64,000 nucleotides of DNA from UBA5078 sp040384465 (GCA_040384465.1 JAZKJF010000015.1:62001-126000); one strand, 5' to 3'. Positions 46,011-55,249 are shown, counted from the stretch's first letter. Translations and numbers: made by a program. The notes: a model not told the origin generated them from the letters alone.

Positions 46011-46029
46011 ACAAATGATAATAAATTGC
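46011..46029 (+). promoter_or_regulatory. Weak Fur-box-like sequence upstream of receptor B
   Basis: A 19-bp stretch with the exact core AATGATAAT, about 12 of 19 matches to the Fur consensus, 59 nt before the receptor ATG. It is A/T-rich promoter DNA, so the match may be chance. Otherwise the 45799-46087 gap holds nothing recognised. Confidence 0.25.
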
Positions 46030-46087
46030 ATTTGAGAGGGTTTTTAAATAGCGTACACCCTTATTTTTTAGCACAGGCACCTGAACA

Positions 46088-48262
46088 ATGGCATTGAAAG
46101 TCCGCAAGTCGATCTTATCCGCTTCTATCCTGCTGGCTTTGGCGGGGTTCTCCACATCCTCACAAGCACAGGACGCAACCTCTGATTCTACGGTTCGTTA
46201 CCCCTCTGAATACTTCCAGGAATGGGCACCCACGACGGCACAGGATATGTTGAGTCGTATCCCGGGTGTGAATGCTGGTGGTGGCGGAGGAGGCCCTGGC
46301 GGCCCCGGGGGTGGTGGTGGAGGTTTTGGCGGTGGTGGCGGCGGGCGCGGACTGGGTGCCGGTGGCGGCGACCAGATTCTGATCGATGGCAAGCGCATGG
46401 CAGGCAAAGGCAATCAGGCCAGTAGCCAGCTTTCCCGGATCAGCGCCTCTCAGGTCGCCTATATCGAGATTATTCGTGGCACATCCGGCGAGCTGGATGT
46501 GCGCGGCAGCAGCCAAGTGATCAACGTCGTGCTGCTCGAAGCACTGGATACCACCAGCATTTCGTACCAGATCAACGCCGATCGCTATCCTGATCATCAT
46601 GTCGAACCGGGAGGCTCAGTCGCTTACAGCGGCTCTTACAGTGCCTTGAGCTTTCTGTTCAGCGCTCAGGCCGAACCCCGTTATGACCACTACGTCAGCA
46701 AGGAAACCAGTCGTCTGGGCGACTGGTCCTTCAACGATGAGGTGCGTGAAGACCGTATCCGCGATGTGACCAGCTACTCTTACACAACGAACCTCGGTTA
46801 CGACATCAGTGAGAAGAGCAGCGTGCGTTTGAATGGTCTCTACGGCCTGAACGACGGCCCTACCGATGTCATGCGTTACACCACCAACCTGCGCGTCAGC
46901 CCGAACACCGTCGGCGTTGAGCGTGAGGATATCCCGAGTGATCGTGACAACTGGGAGGTCGGCGGCGACTACGAATACAATTTCGATAATGGCCACCGCT
47001 TCAAGGTGCTTTTTATCAGCAACCAGAACAACGAGCTGACCGTGCGTGAGCGCTACGACGTGTTCGCCAATGGAACGGAGTCCAAGGACTTGTATCTGGC
47101 GACTGACAGCACCACGGAAGAGCGCATTGTGCGCAGCTCCTACACCATGGGGCTGGTCAGCGGGCAGGATATCGAGTTCGGCGTCGAACGTGCTCAGACT
47201 ACGCTGGATTCCAGTCTGCGCCTGGGGTCAGCAACAGCGGGAACGCCGTCTGCTGCTTACGGCGGGCTGGTTCCGCAGACAGTCTCCAATGCGAATTCAG
47301 TCGTGGAAGAGGTGCGCGTCGAACCTTTCGTGGTACACAACTGGCAAATCAGTCCGCGCATGTCGCTGGAGAGCACTCTGCTCTACGAAATGTCCGAGAT
47401 TACCCAGACAGGCGACATCTACAATCAACGTGATTTCAGCTTCGTCAAACCCAAAGTCGACTTGCGCTACGACGTGACCCCGACTTTCCAGATCACCTGG
47501 AATGCCGAGAAATCTGTGCGTCAACTGAGCTTCAGCGACTTCACCGCCGCCAGCGATAATCAGGATAACGATGCCGCGACACAGGCCGGTAACGCCAACC
47601 TGACGCAGGAGCAAGTGCTGAAGACCGAGCTGGGTTTCGAATACCGCCTGCCCGACGACATCGGCGTGATTCAGGGCGACATGAACTGGGCGAAACATCT
47701 GGATCTGATCGAGCGTATCGATGTATCGCCGTCGCCAACCAATCTGCAATCTGCCAATGGCAACATCGGTGACGGCATCACTTACGGCATGAACCTCAAC
47801 GCCAGCATTCGCATGAAGATGATCAACATGCCGAACCTCCTGGTGACCTCCCAGTTTGTCGTGCAGGACTCCGAGGTCAAAGACCCGTTCCTGGGTTTCG
47901 ACCGTCGCTTCACGCAGCAGGACCGGGGCCGCTTCCAATTGGGTTTCCGTCATGACATCCCCAGTCTGCGTTTGAACTATGGCCTCAACTGGAATAACCG
48001 TTTCGACGGTAACCGCAAGCGTTATGACATTGATGATGTGGAGCTGACTGCGGGTGACCCCAACGTGCAAGCCTTCGTGGAAGTAGTTGCCTTCAACGGC
48101 ATCACTTTCCGTCTGGATGCCCGCAACATCACCAACAACCTCCAGTGTCGTGAGAGACATCGCTATCTTGGTCCTATCACAAATGGCATCATAGAAGAGT
48201 ACGAGGATCAGTGTGGTGGCGGTGGTCGCGTCATGGCACTGAAGGTCAACGGTACCTTCTAG
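46088..48262 (+). CDS. TonB-dependent receptor, paralogue B, with glycine-rich plug insert
   Basis: 724-aa outer-membrane receptor. Signal peptide to about residue 28 (SSQAQD). The plug starts STVRYPSEYFQEWAPTTAQDML, then residues about 64-94 are a glycine-rich insert (around three quarters Gly, with Pro and Phe) not present in paralogue A. It then rejoins the conserved DQILIDGKRMAGKGNQASSQ and YIEIIRGTSGELDV. The barrel matches paralogue A almost throughout (for example VGVEREDIPSDRDNWE against VSLEREDIAAERHSWE) and ends in phenylalanine. The MscS-type channel gene follows 18 nt after the stop, so they may share a transcript. The substrate is unknown. Confidence 0.88.
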   Translation: MALKVRKSILSASILLALAGFSTSSQAQDATSDSTVRYPSEYFQEWAPTTAQDMLSRIPGVNAGGGGGGPGGPGGGGGGFGGGGGGRGLGAGGGDQILIDGKRMAGKGNQASSQLSRISASQVAYIEIIRGTSGELDVRGSSQVINVVLLEALDTTSISYQINADRYPDHHVEPGGSVAYSGSYSALSFLFSAQAEPRYDHYVSKETSRLGDWSFNDEVREDRIRDVTSYSYTTNLGYDISEKSSVRLNGLYGLNDGPTDVMRYTTNLRVSPNTVGVEREDIPSDRDNWEVGGDYEYNFDNGHRFKVLFISNQNNELTVRERYDVFANGTESKDLYLATDSTTEERIVRSSYTMGLVSGQDIEFGVERAQTTLDSSLRLGSATAGTPSAAYGGLVPQTVSNANSVVEEVRVEPFVVHNWQISPRMSLESTLLYEMSEITQTGDIYNQRDFSFVKPKVDLRYDVTPTFQITWNAEKSVRQLSFSDFTAASDNQDNDAATQAGNANLTQEQVLKTELGFEYRLPDDIGVIQGDMNWAKHLDLIERIDVSPSPTNLQSANGNIGDGITYGMNLNASIRMKMINMPNLLVTSQFVVQDSEVKDPFLGFDRRFTQQDRGRFQLGFRHDIPSLRLNYGLNWNNRFDGNRKRYDIDDVELTAGDPNVQAFVEVVAFNGITFRLDARNITNNLQCRERHRYLGPITNGIIEEYEDQCGGGGRVMALKVNGTF

Positions 48263-48280
48263 TCATTGCCAGGTAACACA

Positions 48281-49516
48281 ATGCAAGCGCAATACGATGC
48301 GGCTCGGGAATGGCTGGAAAGCTATCCCGAGCTTTATACCTTCCTGAGTGTATTCCTGCTGTTAGTGGCCGCCTGGCTGGCTAACTGGATCGTCAAACGT
48401 GTGCTGGTGCGCGGGCTCTACAGCGCTCTGCGCGCCACGCCGATGGGCGAAGATTCCGCGTTGTTTGACTCCCGCATCATCGCTCGCCTCGCCAATATTG
48501 TTCCCTCCGTAATCATTTCGCTGGGCATCGGTTTCATCGCGGGTCTGCCGGAAGAGCTGGTCACGGTGGTGCGCAATGTCTGCCAGAGTGTCATCACGCT
48601 GGTGGTGGCGATGGCGCTCAGCGGTGTGCTTTCGCTGATCGAGACTCTCTACGAGCGCAGGCCCAAGGCACGCATCAAGCCGATCAAGGGCTACGTGCAG
48701 GTCACCAAAATTGTGGTGTACCTGATTGCGCTGATTCTGGTGATCGCCGCGCTGCTGGACCGCTCGCCGCTGATTCTGCTGTCGGGCCTCGGTGCCATGG
48801 CGGCTGTGCTGATTCTGATTTTTCAGGACACTTTGCTGTCGCTGGTGGCCAGCGTGCAGATATCCTCCAACGACATTGTGCGGGTGGGGGATTGGGTAGA
48901 GATGCCCCAGCTCAATGCCGATGGTGACGTCATTGATATTGCGCTGCACACCGTCAAGGTGCAGAACTTCGACAAGACCATCACCAATATTCCCACCAAG
49001 CGTTTCATCACCGACTCCTTTAAGAACTGGCGCGGCATGCGTGATGCGGGCGGGCGTCGTATCAAGCGTCATCTGCTGCTCGACCAGAACAGCATCCATT
49101 TTCTGGACGTCGACGAACTGCAGCATCTGTACCGCTTCAGCCTGCTGCAGGATTATCTGCAGGGCAAAGAAGCGGAGATCGCCGAGTGGAACAGCAATCT
49201 GCCCGAACGCGGCAGAGATCCCGTGAATACCCGGCGCATCACCAACATCGGCACTTTCCGGGCTTATGTCGACTGCTATCTGCGCAAGCACCGGGGCGTG
49301 CGACTGGATCTGCACCTGCTGGTGCGCCAGCTGGAACCGACCTCGGACGGCTTGCCACTGGAAGTCTATTGCTTTACCAATACGACGGTATGGCCGGAGT
49401 ACGAACGTATCCAGTCCGATATCTTCGATCACCTGCTGGCGATTCTTCCCGAGTTCGGCCTGCGGGTGTTCCAGCATCCAAGTGGTGCCGATATGCGCGA
49501 GAGCAAAATAGCATGA
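48281..49516 (+). CDS. Mechanosensitive channel of the MscS family (YbdG/MscM-like)
   Basis: 411-aa inner-membrane channel gating on membrane tension. About five membrane segments (about 20-190) end in the pore-lining helix with SGLGAMAAVLILIFQDTLL, followed by the MscS beta domain (VRVGDWVEMPQLNADGDV) and a long cytoplasmic region including LVRQLEPTSDGLP, as in YbdG. The start at 48281 has AGG 9 nt upstream; a TTG at 48266 is an alternative. The stop overlaps the transaldolase start (ATGA), giving a channel-transaldolase pair. Confidence 0.88.
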   Translation: MQAQYDAAREWLESYPELYTFLSVFLLLVAAWLANWIVKRVLVRGLYSALRATPMGEDSALFDSRIIARLANIVPSVIISLGIGFIAGLPEELVTVVRNVCQSVITLVVAMALSGVLSLIETLYERRPKARIKPIKGYVQVTKIVVYLIALILVIAALLDRSPLILLSGLGAMAAVLILIFQDTLLSLVASVQISSNDIVRVGDWVEMPQLNADGDVIDIALHTVKVQNFDKTITNIPTKRFITDSFKNWRGMRDAGGRRIKRHLLLDQNSIHFLDVDELQHLYRFSLLQDYLQGKEAEIAEWNSNLPERGRDPVNTRRITNIGTFRAYVDCYLRKHRGVRLDLHLLVRQLEPTSDGLPLEVYCFTNTTVWPEYERIQSDIFDHLLAILPEFGLRVFQHPSGADMRESKIA

Positions 49517-50601
49517 CAACAGCGGCAATCAGGCAGGCGACAGAAGGCGGACAAAGTCTGTGGCTCGACAACATCACGCGTGACTTGCTGGACAGCGGCA
49601 CGCTGGCGCGTTACATCCGCGAACTTTCGGTCACCGGCCTGACCTCCAACCCGAGCATCTTCGACGCCGCCATCGGCAGTGGCACCTCTTACGATACCGC
49701 CATCCGTGCCAAGTGTGCGCAGGGCAAGTCTGGTGAAGCCCTGTTTACAGAGCTGGCGCTGGAAGACCTGCGGCGTGCCGCCGATCTGTTTGCGCCCGTG
49801 TTCACGGCGACGCAGGGCCGGGATGGCTGGGTGTCGATGGAGATATCGCCGTTGCTGGCCAGTGACACGCAGGGCAGTCTTGCCGCCGCGCAGCAGATTC
49901 ACGCGCAGGCCGCCCGTCCCAATCTGTTTGTAAAGATTCCTGGCACTCCCGAGAGCCTGCCCGCTATCGAGGAAGCAATCTTCGCGGGTGTGCCCGTCAA
50001 CGTCACCTTGCTGTTTTCCTGCGCGCACTATTGCGCGGCGTTGGAGGCGTATCTGCGCGGCATCGAACGCCGTGTGCAGGCGGGGCTGGATGCAAAGGTG
50101 GCATCGGTGGCGTCTGTGTTTGTGAGTCGCTGGGATGCGGCGGTGAAAGACAAGGTGCCGCCAGAACTCCACAATCGTCTTGGGCTGGCGGTGTGTGCAG
50201 AGGTTTACGCGGCGGAGCAGGCCATGCTGAAGTCACCACGCTGGCAGGCGTTGAAGGCAGCGGGAGCACGACCGCAGCGCCTGTTGTGGGCGAGCACGGG
50301 GACCAAAGATCCGGCAGCTTCCGACACGCTGTATGTGGATGCGTTGGTGGCCCCCGATTCGATCAATACCTTGCCGGAGAAAACGCTGCTGGCGTTTGCC
50401 GATCACGGCCATGTCACGGGTGTGATGCACGCCGATGTTGTGGCGGCACAAGCGACTATCGCCTTGTTTGAGCGTGAGGGGATCAACATCGAGGCGCTGG
50501 CTCTGCAGTTGCAAAGTGACGGTGCCGAAGCTTTCGTAAAGTCCTGGCGACAATTGCTGCAGCGCATCGCGGACAAGAGTGCTGGGCTGGCGGCGCAGTA
50601 G
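49513..50601 (+). CDS. tal: Transaldolase
   Basis: 362-aa enzyme of the non-oxidative pentose phosphate pathway, of the longer bacterial/cyanobacterial subfamily. The Schiff-base lysine is in LFVKIPGTPESL, with LTSNPSIFDAAI, VSMEISPLLA and WASTGTKDP conserved. The start at 49513 overlaps the channel gene stop by ATGA. No other pentose pathway gene is adjacent. Confidence 0.94.
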   Translation: MTTAAIRQATEGGQSLWLDNITRDLLDSGTLARYIRELSVTGLTSNPSIFDAAIGSGTSYDTAIRAKCAQGKSGEALFTELALEDLRRAADLFAPVFTATQGRDGWVSMEISPLLASDTQGSLAAAQQIHAQAARPNLFVKIPGTPESLPAIEEAIFAGVPVNVTLLFSCAHYCAALEAYLRGIERRVQAGLDAKVASVASVFVSRWDAAVKDKVPPELHNRLGLAVCAEVYAAEQAMLKSPRWQALKAAGARPQRLLWASTGTKDPAASDTLYVDALVAPDSINTLPEKTLLAFADHGHVTGVMHADVVAAQATIALFEREGINIEALALQLQSDGAEAFVKSWRQLLQRIADKSAGLAAQ

Positions 50602-50625
50602 GCCGCCAGCGTATTTTCGGGCTTT

Positions 50626-51042
50626 CTACTCTTCTCTGATCTTGCCTTCGAGATACAACCACTTGCCGTTCACGCGCAGGAAGGCCGAGTGTTCGTGGTG
50701 CACATGCTCCTTGCCATCTTCATCGCGAAAACGCGCTTTGAATTCCACTCTGCCGCGATCACCTTTCTGCTCGTCATCAAGCACTGTCAGTCCCACCCAG
50801 GGTATATCTGCCACGTTGAGATCTTCGGCCATCACCATGCCAACGGTGTTGGGATGCCACGTTGCATACAGATAATCCCCGTACCCGCCGAGCGCGAAGG
50901 CACTGTAGCGTGAACGCATCAGTTGTTTGACGGTGCGTGGCGTTTCCTTCTCTGTGAGGAAGGGTTCGCAGCAGCGCAGGAAAGGTTTGCCGCTGTCGCA
51001 GGGGCAGGGTTTTGTCGAAGCAGTTGCGGATGTTAGTGGCAT
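50626..51042 (-). CDS. YchJ-family SEC-C motif protein
   Basis: 138 aa. The N-terminal SEC-C zinc motif (CPCDSGKPFLRCCEPFL) is followed by the YchJ M domain with SRYSAFALGGYGDYL, WVGLTVLDDE and a C-terminal WLYLEGKI. Function is unknown; the fold resembles NTF2-like proteins. The start at 51042 puts the cysteine motif near the N-terminus as in the family. Convergent with transaldolase (24 nt); the pyroglutamyl-peptidase gene lies just upstream on the same strand. Confidence 0.88.
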   Translation of the reverse strand: MPLTSATASTKPCPCDSGKPFLRCCEPFLTEKETPRTVKQLMRSRYSAFALGGYGDYLYATWHPNTVGMVMAEDLNVADIPWVGLTVLDDEQKGDRGRVEFKARFRDEDGKEHVHHEHSAFLRVNGKWLYLEGKIREE

Positions 51043-51082
51043 TGACACTTCTCGGAAAGAATCACTCGGATGAATTGTTGTT

Positions 51083-51700
51083 TTAACTGGGCAGTGCCAG
51101 CACGCAGGTGAGCAACACGCTGGCAAATTCCAGCAGCAGTGCCTCGTCGCACTCACGCCGCTGCCCCCGAAATTCCAGCGCTGTTCCGAACGGCGGTACA
51201 TGCACAAACAGGACGATGTCCAGCGTCGCTTGCGCGGCGCGCAGGCCCTCCAGTGTATACAGCAATTCCTCGCACAGGAAGGCACCGGCATCCGTTGATA
51301 CACGCACGGGGATTCCCTCTGCCGCCAGTGCATCACTCAGTGCTGCGCAGGCAGCACTCGCGGTGCGACAGGCAGGGCCGTCCGGCTCGATGACACTCCC
51401 CTCGGGAAATTTGCCATCGTTGTCGGCGCGTTCACGGCGTGTGTTATTGGCCAGAGATTCCAGTTTGAATATTCCCGCTTCACCTTCGCCCATGCCGATG
51501 ATGATCTGTGGTTGCCACTCGGCAACGACGGGAGCGAGCACGCGACGTGGTGCGCCCCAGCACACGGGAATCAATGCGGCGCGCAACTTCACGCCCACGA
51601 CATGTTGCCGGGCCAGGGCGCTGGTGGCGATCCAGGAGGCGTTGTGCTCGCGACCATCGAAGGGCTCGAAACCGGTCAGCAGAATTTTGCGTGTGGTCAT
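51083..51700 (-). CDS. Pyroglutamyl-peptidase I-like protein (peptidase C15)
   Basis: 205 aa. C15-fold hydrolase removing N-terminal pyroglutamate, or a close homologue. The N-terminus ILLTGFEPFDGREHN, the glutamate in IGMGEGEAG, the nucleophilic cysteine in DAGAFLCEELLY and the histidine in LFVHVP form the expected triad. The segment around the cysteine departs from the canonical NYxCN, so specificity may differ. The start at 51700 is where the conserved domain begins; a longer reading adds only 15 residues without family character. Confidence 0.82.
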   Translation of the reverse strand: MTTRKILLTGFEPFDGREHNASWIATSALARQHVVGVKLRAALIPVCWGAPRRVLAPVVAEWQPQIIIGMGEGEAGIFKLESLANNTRRERADNDGKFPEGSVIEPDGPACRTASAACAALSDALAAEGIPVRVSTDAGAFLCEELLYTLEGLRAAQATLDIVLFVHVPPFGTALEFRGQRRECDEALLLEFASVLLTCVLALPS

Positions 51701-51741
51701 GGCGCTCGCTGTTGCCGCACTTGTTGTCACCGATCCTGTTC

Positions 51742-52926
51742 TCACTGCGAAAGCCCCGCCGTTTCCACCTCAAACAGCTCGCGCAGCAGGACCCGCCACT
51801 GTGCGTACTGCTCTTCCACCGGCCCGGTCAGGCCATTGACGTTTTCGCTGAGTTTCAACACGGCAGGCGCAGTCTCGCTGACGAATCCCGAGGCGAGCGC
51901 GACGAATTCCTGTTCGAAAATTTTCGCCCATTTATAACGATTATAGTTCTGGCTGAGCGCTTCGAAACTGCCGCTGCCACTCAAGGTGCTCCCGGCAGCG
52001 CTCGCAGCACTTTCCTCTTCTTCCACGACCTGATCGTGGGAGTACTGGCGCCAGACATCGTAGGTGGGTTTGAGGTCGTGGTGCAGAGCATCGTAGTACT
52101 CATCAATGGTGTCGATGAAAACATGGTGACGCGCGCGAATCTGGGCCACGTGCTCCAGCAGTGGATCGTTGGTGGCAGGTAGTCGTTGCAACGTCAACAG
52201 GCCCTGTGCATCAGGCTGCAGCAGGGAACCGAAAGCCTCGGGCGAGAGATCACCGGCGTACTTGATCTGCGTGAGCTGCGCCAGGGCGAGCAGCGCCTGT
52301 GCGTCCATGCTCTCCCGCACAGCAAGCAGATCGTTGGCAATCTGTGCGTGCAAGTCCTGAAAGGGATCTTCGAGATTGGTGGTGGTGCGGTCGCGCAGTG
52401 AGGGCACAAAGTCCGGATAGTCGACAACCCCAGCGGTATCCACATAGGTCTTGTTCAACCATTCCTTGCCGCTGCTGTCGGTGGCGCGCACTAGCAGGCT
52501 GAGATTGGCGCCATCGGAACGCAGAATGGTGCCTTGAATCAGCAAGTCCACCGAGGGGTCGGTTTCGGGCAGCACGCGCACGACGCCCCATTGGTTGGAG
52601 GACACCAGCGTGTTGCGCAGCACGACGGGCAGATAGTGTGTCTCGATGCGACGGATCTCGGCGAAGATCGCTGCACCGGCCTGAGTGAGCTGTGCATCGG
52701 TGGCGCGCGTGTCGAAGACCTGCACGCCGATGTTCAGCAGCCGCTCTTCGCTGGGAGTCTGGGTTGCCACATTCAGCTGCACGTCACCGACCGGAGGCGG
52801 GCCGACGACTTGCGCGGGTTGATTCTGCGCGCAGGCTGTCAAGAGAAGGGACAGCAAGCTCAGCAACAGAAGGCGAGAGATGCTGCTCGCGCGTGACTGA
52901 AGATTGCGGAGTATGGCGAACCTCAT
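51742..52926 (-). CDS. Lipoprotein of unknown function
   Basis: 394 aa. Signal peptide and lipobox LLTAC (about residue 32). The proline-rich start (PPPVGDVQLNV) leads to a mainly helical protein with no recognised domain; the segment VQVFDTRATDAQLTQAGAAIFAEIRRIE vaguely resembles outer-membrane-associated curli/CsgG-like regions, but this is not strong. The start at 52926 overlaps the stop of the upstream gene by ATGA, so the two are translated together and probably act together. Confidence 0.72.
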   Translation of the reverse strand: MRFAILRNLQSRASSISRLLLLSLLSLLLTACAQNQPAQVVGPPPVGDVQLNVATQTPSEERLLNIGVQVFDTRATDAQLTQAGAAIFAEIRRIETHYLPVVLRNTLVSSNQWGVVRVLPETDPSVDLLIQGTILRSDGANLSLLVRATDSSGKEWLNKTYVDTAGVVDYPDFVPSLRDRTTTNLEDPFQDLHAQIANDLLAVRESMDAQALLALAQLTQIKYAGDLSPEAFGSLLQPDAQGLLTLQRLPATNDPLLEHVAQIRARHHVFIDTIDEYYDALHHDLKPTYDVWRQYSHDQVVEEEESAASAAGSTLSGSGSFEALSQNYNRYKWAKIFEQEFVALASGFVSETAPAVLKLSENVNGLTGPVEEQYAQWRVLLRELFEVETAGLSQ

Positions 52927-53639
52927 GGCTGTGCATCCGCCGCGCTGCATACCTGTCCTCTGCTCAGTGTCTGCACGCAGTTGAAGCCATCGGGCGGGGC
53001 CTCGTAGCGGTTGAAGAACGTAATCAGATTGAAGGGTGTAGAGTTGCGATCGTAGACGCTGGTGAGCATGCTGATGGTCTGGCCATCGGTGTCGAGGCTG
53101 AAGCGATGCTCGATGATGACGCCCTCGGCCAGCATGATTTCGAACACCAGTTGCTGGCGATCCCAGCCACAGTATTCAGTACCGTGCGGGCTGTTGAAGG
53201 TGTCGTCGACATTGTTGGCCGTGCTGCAGATCAACGCCGCATCACCCTGGCGCTCGATACGCACTTCGCCACCGGTCTGGGTGATCCGCATGAGGGTCTG
53301 GCGGCTGATGAGTTCGGCTAGCCGCGCATTGGCGATGACGTTCCCGGCCCGGCGTCGCGAGCCGCTCATGTTGTAGCTACCCGCATCGCCACCCTGGCGC
53401 TGCATGTCCCGGTTGAGCTGGTCGATGGTGCGCTGCAGCTCCGCCTCCCACTTGTCGCTGCGCGAGAAGTCCTTCTCCCAGCTACCCGCGAAGTTGGGGC
53501 GCACCGGGTTGATCGGCCTGCTTGGCTCGTCGGCGGCGAAGCCTCTTGAACCGAGCAGCAATAGCAGCAAGGCAATGCCGATCCGGAGTGGACTCGCTCT
53601 GCGTGTTGCTATCAAGGAAGTGGGCGATCTCAGTGTCAT
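52923..53639 (-). CDS. Exported protein of unknown function
   Basis: 238 aa with a signal peptide (about 1-36, cleavage near GFAAD). The mature part starts PVRPNFAGSWEKDFSRSD, a lipocalin-like opening, and contains four cysteines (CST, EYCGW, FNCVQ, QVCSA) suggestive of two disulphides. It forms an ATGA-coupled pair with the downstream lipoprotein gene. Function unknown. Confidence 0.7.
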   Translation of the reverse strand: MTLRSPTSLIATRRASPLRIGIALLLLLLGSRGFAADEPSRPINPVRPNFAGSWEKDFSRSDKWEAELQRTIDQLNRDMQRQGGDAGSYNMSGSRRRAGNVIANARLAELISRQTLMRITQTGGEVRIERQGDAALICSTANNVDDTFNSPHGTEYCGWDRQQLVFEIMLAEGVIIEHRFSLDTDGQTISMLTSVYDRNSTPFNLITFFNRYEAPPDGFNCVQTLSRGQVCSAADAQP

Positions 53640-53845
53640 GGTCTCGGCAGGTCAGGGGTTTGAAGACGGTATGCAGCCTTGCGGCGATTCTATCCTGTAA
53701 GTCAGCCTGCTTCACAGAACTGAATCGCTGGCTTGCTGTTGTGTGGCTGTTCGACTAAACCAGAGCGCGCGCTGCTTCGCCGCAGGGGAATGTGAATCTT
53801 CCCATCCTTGCGACATACTCAGGCTTCCACCATGAGGATCACGCT

Positions 53846-54154
53846 TTGACAAATGAACAATCTGTGACAAGAACACCGGTATCAACAACCAAAAAAGTCC
53901 GCTTCAGGACAGCGCTGCGCCACCTGTTGCGCTTTCAGCTCAAGCTCGCTCTGGATGCCATCCGGGATGTGTTGATGAGCCCGATCAGCATCATCTGCTT
54001 CCTGCTCGATGTGGTGTTACGACCTGACGAAGCAGACAGTTATCATCGCAAGATGATCAAGTTCGGCAGGAAAACGGACCATCGGATCAACCTGTTTGGC
54101 GAGCATCGCCGGAAAAGAGAGGCTGCGCAGCCTTCGGAGCAAACTCAATCGTAA
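53846..54154 (+). CDS. Small membrane-associated hypothetical protein
   Basis: About 102 aa. Not recognised. The core is a hydrophobic stretch (DVLMSPISIICFLLDVVL, residues about 42-60) flanked by basic segments, and the C-terminus is Arg/Lys/His-rich (DHRINLFGEHRRKRE). It could sit on the inner membrane. TTG at 53846 with GAGG 9 nt upstream is the likely start; GTG at 53792 would add 18 residues. No close functional neighbours. Confidence 0.55.
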   Translation: MTNEQSVTRTPVSTTKKVRFRTALRHLLRFQLKLALDAIRDVLMSPISIICFLLDVVLRPDEADSYHRKMIKFGRKTDHRINLFGEHRRKREAAQPSEQTQS

Positions 54155-54250
54155 CGAGAAAGTGCTGCACTGATCATGGGACAAATGCAATCCGCTCAAC
54201 GACTCTGATCGTATCAATGAGGCCTATTCAAAATCATGAGGTAAATGCCG

Positions 54251-54643
54251 ATGTCCGCATTGCGGGTCTACTACGACGGGCTGTGCCCGTTGTGTACCAG
54301 GGAAATCAATCACATCAAACGCCTCGACTTGCAGGGTTTGCTGGATATGCAGGACATCAACGCCGAGGGTTTTGAACAACGCTTCCCGCACATCGATCGG
54401 GTACAGGCTGACCGAATCCTGCATGGCGAGCTTCCCGATGGTCGCATTATCCTCGGCCTTGATGTGACCTGCATGGCGTGGTCGCTGGTAGGCAAGGGAC
54501 ACTGGTTTGCGTTTATGCGCTGGCCATTGATCAAGCCCATCGCCGACAGAATCTACCTGTATTTCGCGCGGCATCGACATCGTATTTCCGGCTGGTTCGG
54601 ACGTCCGCCTGTCTGCGACGATCGTTGTCAGACGAAGCTGTGA
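54251..54643 (+). CDS. DCC-family thiol-disulfide oxidoreductase-like protein (DUF393)
   Basis: 130 aa. The N-terminal YYDGLCPLCTREI carries the D-x-x-C-x-x-C motif of the DUF393/DCC family, followed by a thioredoxin-like body and a basic C-terminal end with a late DDRC. Activity is not established for the family. ATG at 54251 has GAGG 9 nt upstream; ATG at 54245 is an alternative two codons earlier. The lipocalin gene begins 91 nt later on the same strand. Confidence 0.85.
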   Translation: MSALRVYYDGLCPLCTREINHIKRLDLQGLLDMQDINAEGFEQRFPHIDRVQADRILHGELPDGRIILGLDVTCMAWSLVGKGHWFAFMRWPLIKPIADRIYLYFARHRHRISGWFGRPPVCDDRCQTKL

Positions 54644-54733
54644 ATCTTATGTCGATGATCACATTTGGGCGGGCGAAAAAATTGCCTCGTACCCATTCTC
54701 TCTTCACGAAGAAAATTTTTAGCGAGCGATACG

Positions 54734-55249
54734 ATGAAAAAATTCCTGAGCCTTTTGGCTGTCCTGATGCTGCCCGCCTGCACCGGAGGCCCGCCCGGCG
54801 GTCTGCAAATTGTTCAGAACTTTGATCTGCAACGCTACCAGGGTGAGTGGTTTGAAATTGCCAGGCTCGATCACCGATTTGAACGCGGCTTGTCACAGGT
54901 CAGCGCCAACTACACTGTTCAGGACGACAACAGTGTGCGGGTGACTAATCGGGGGTTTGATGAAAATTCCCAGGAGTGGGAAGAAGCCATCGGCCGGGCG
55001 AAGTTTGTTGCGGCTCCTGATCAGGGCGCATTGAAGGTCTCGTTCTTTGGCCCTTTCTACGGGGCTTACAACATCGTGGCGCTCGATAAGGAAGACTACG
55101 AATGGGTGATGGTGACGGGGCCGTCATATGACTATCTGTGGATTCTTGCGCGGCAACCCACGCTTGAGGCGGTGGTGTATAGCAGGCTGGTTGAGATTGC
55201 GGCCAATGCAGGATTTGCGGTGGATGAGCTTATTGTGGTTGAGCAATGA
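54734..55249 (+). CDS. blc: Outer-membrane lipocalin lipoprotein (Blc-like)
   Basis: 171 aa. The signal peptide ends in a lipobox (LPAC, Cys16). Lipocalin signature 1 is YQGEWFEIARLDHRFERG, with the NYTVQDDNSVRVTNRG strand pair and the conserved VTGPSYDYLWILARQP near the C-terminus. Bacterial Blc binds lysophospholipids at the outer membrane under stress. The ATG at 54734 is the only start giving the signal peptide. It follows the DCC protein gene. Confidence 0.88.
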   Translation: MKKFLSLLAVLMLPACTGGPPGGLQIVQNFDLQRYQGEWFEIARLDHRFERGLSQVSANYTVQDDNSVRVTNRGFDENSQEWEEAIGRAKFVAAPDQGALKVSFFGPFYGAYNIVALDKEDYEWVMVTGPSYDYLWILARQPTLEAVVYSRLVEIAANAGFAVDELIVVEQ

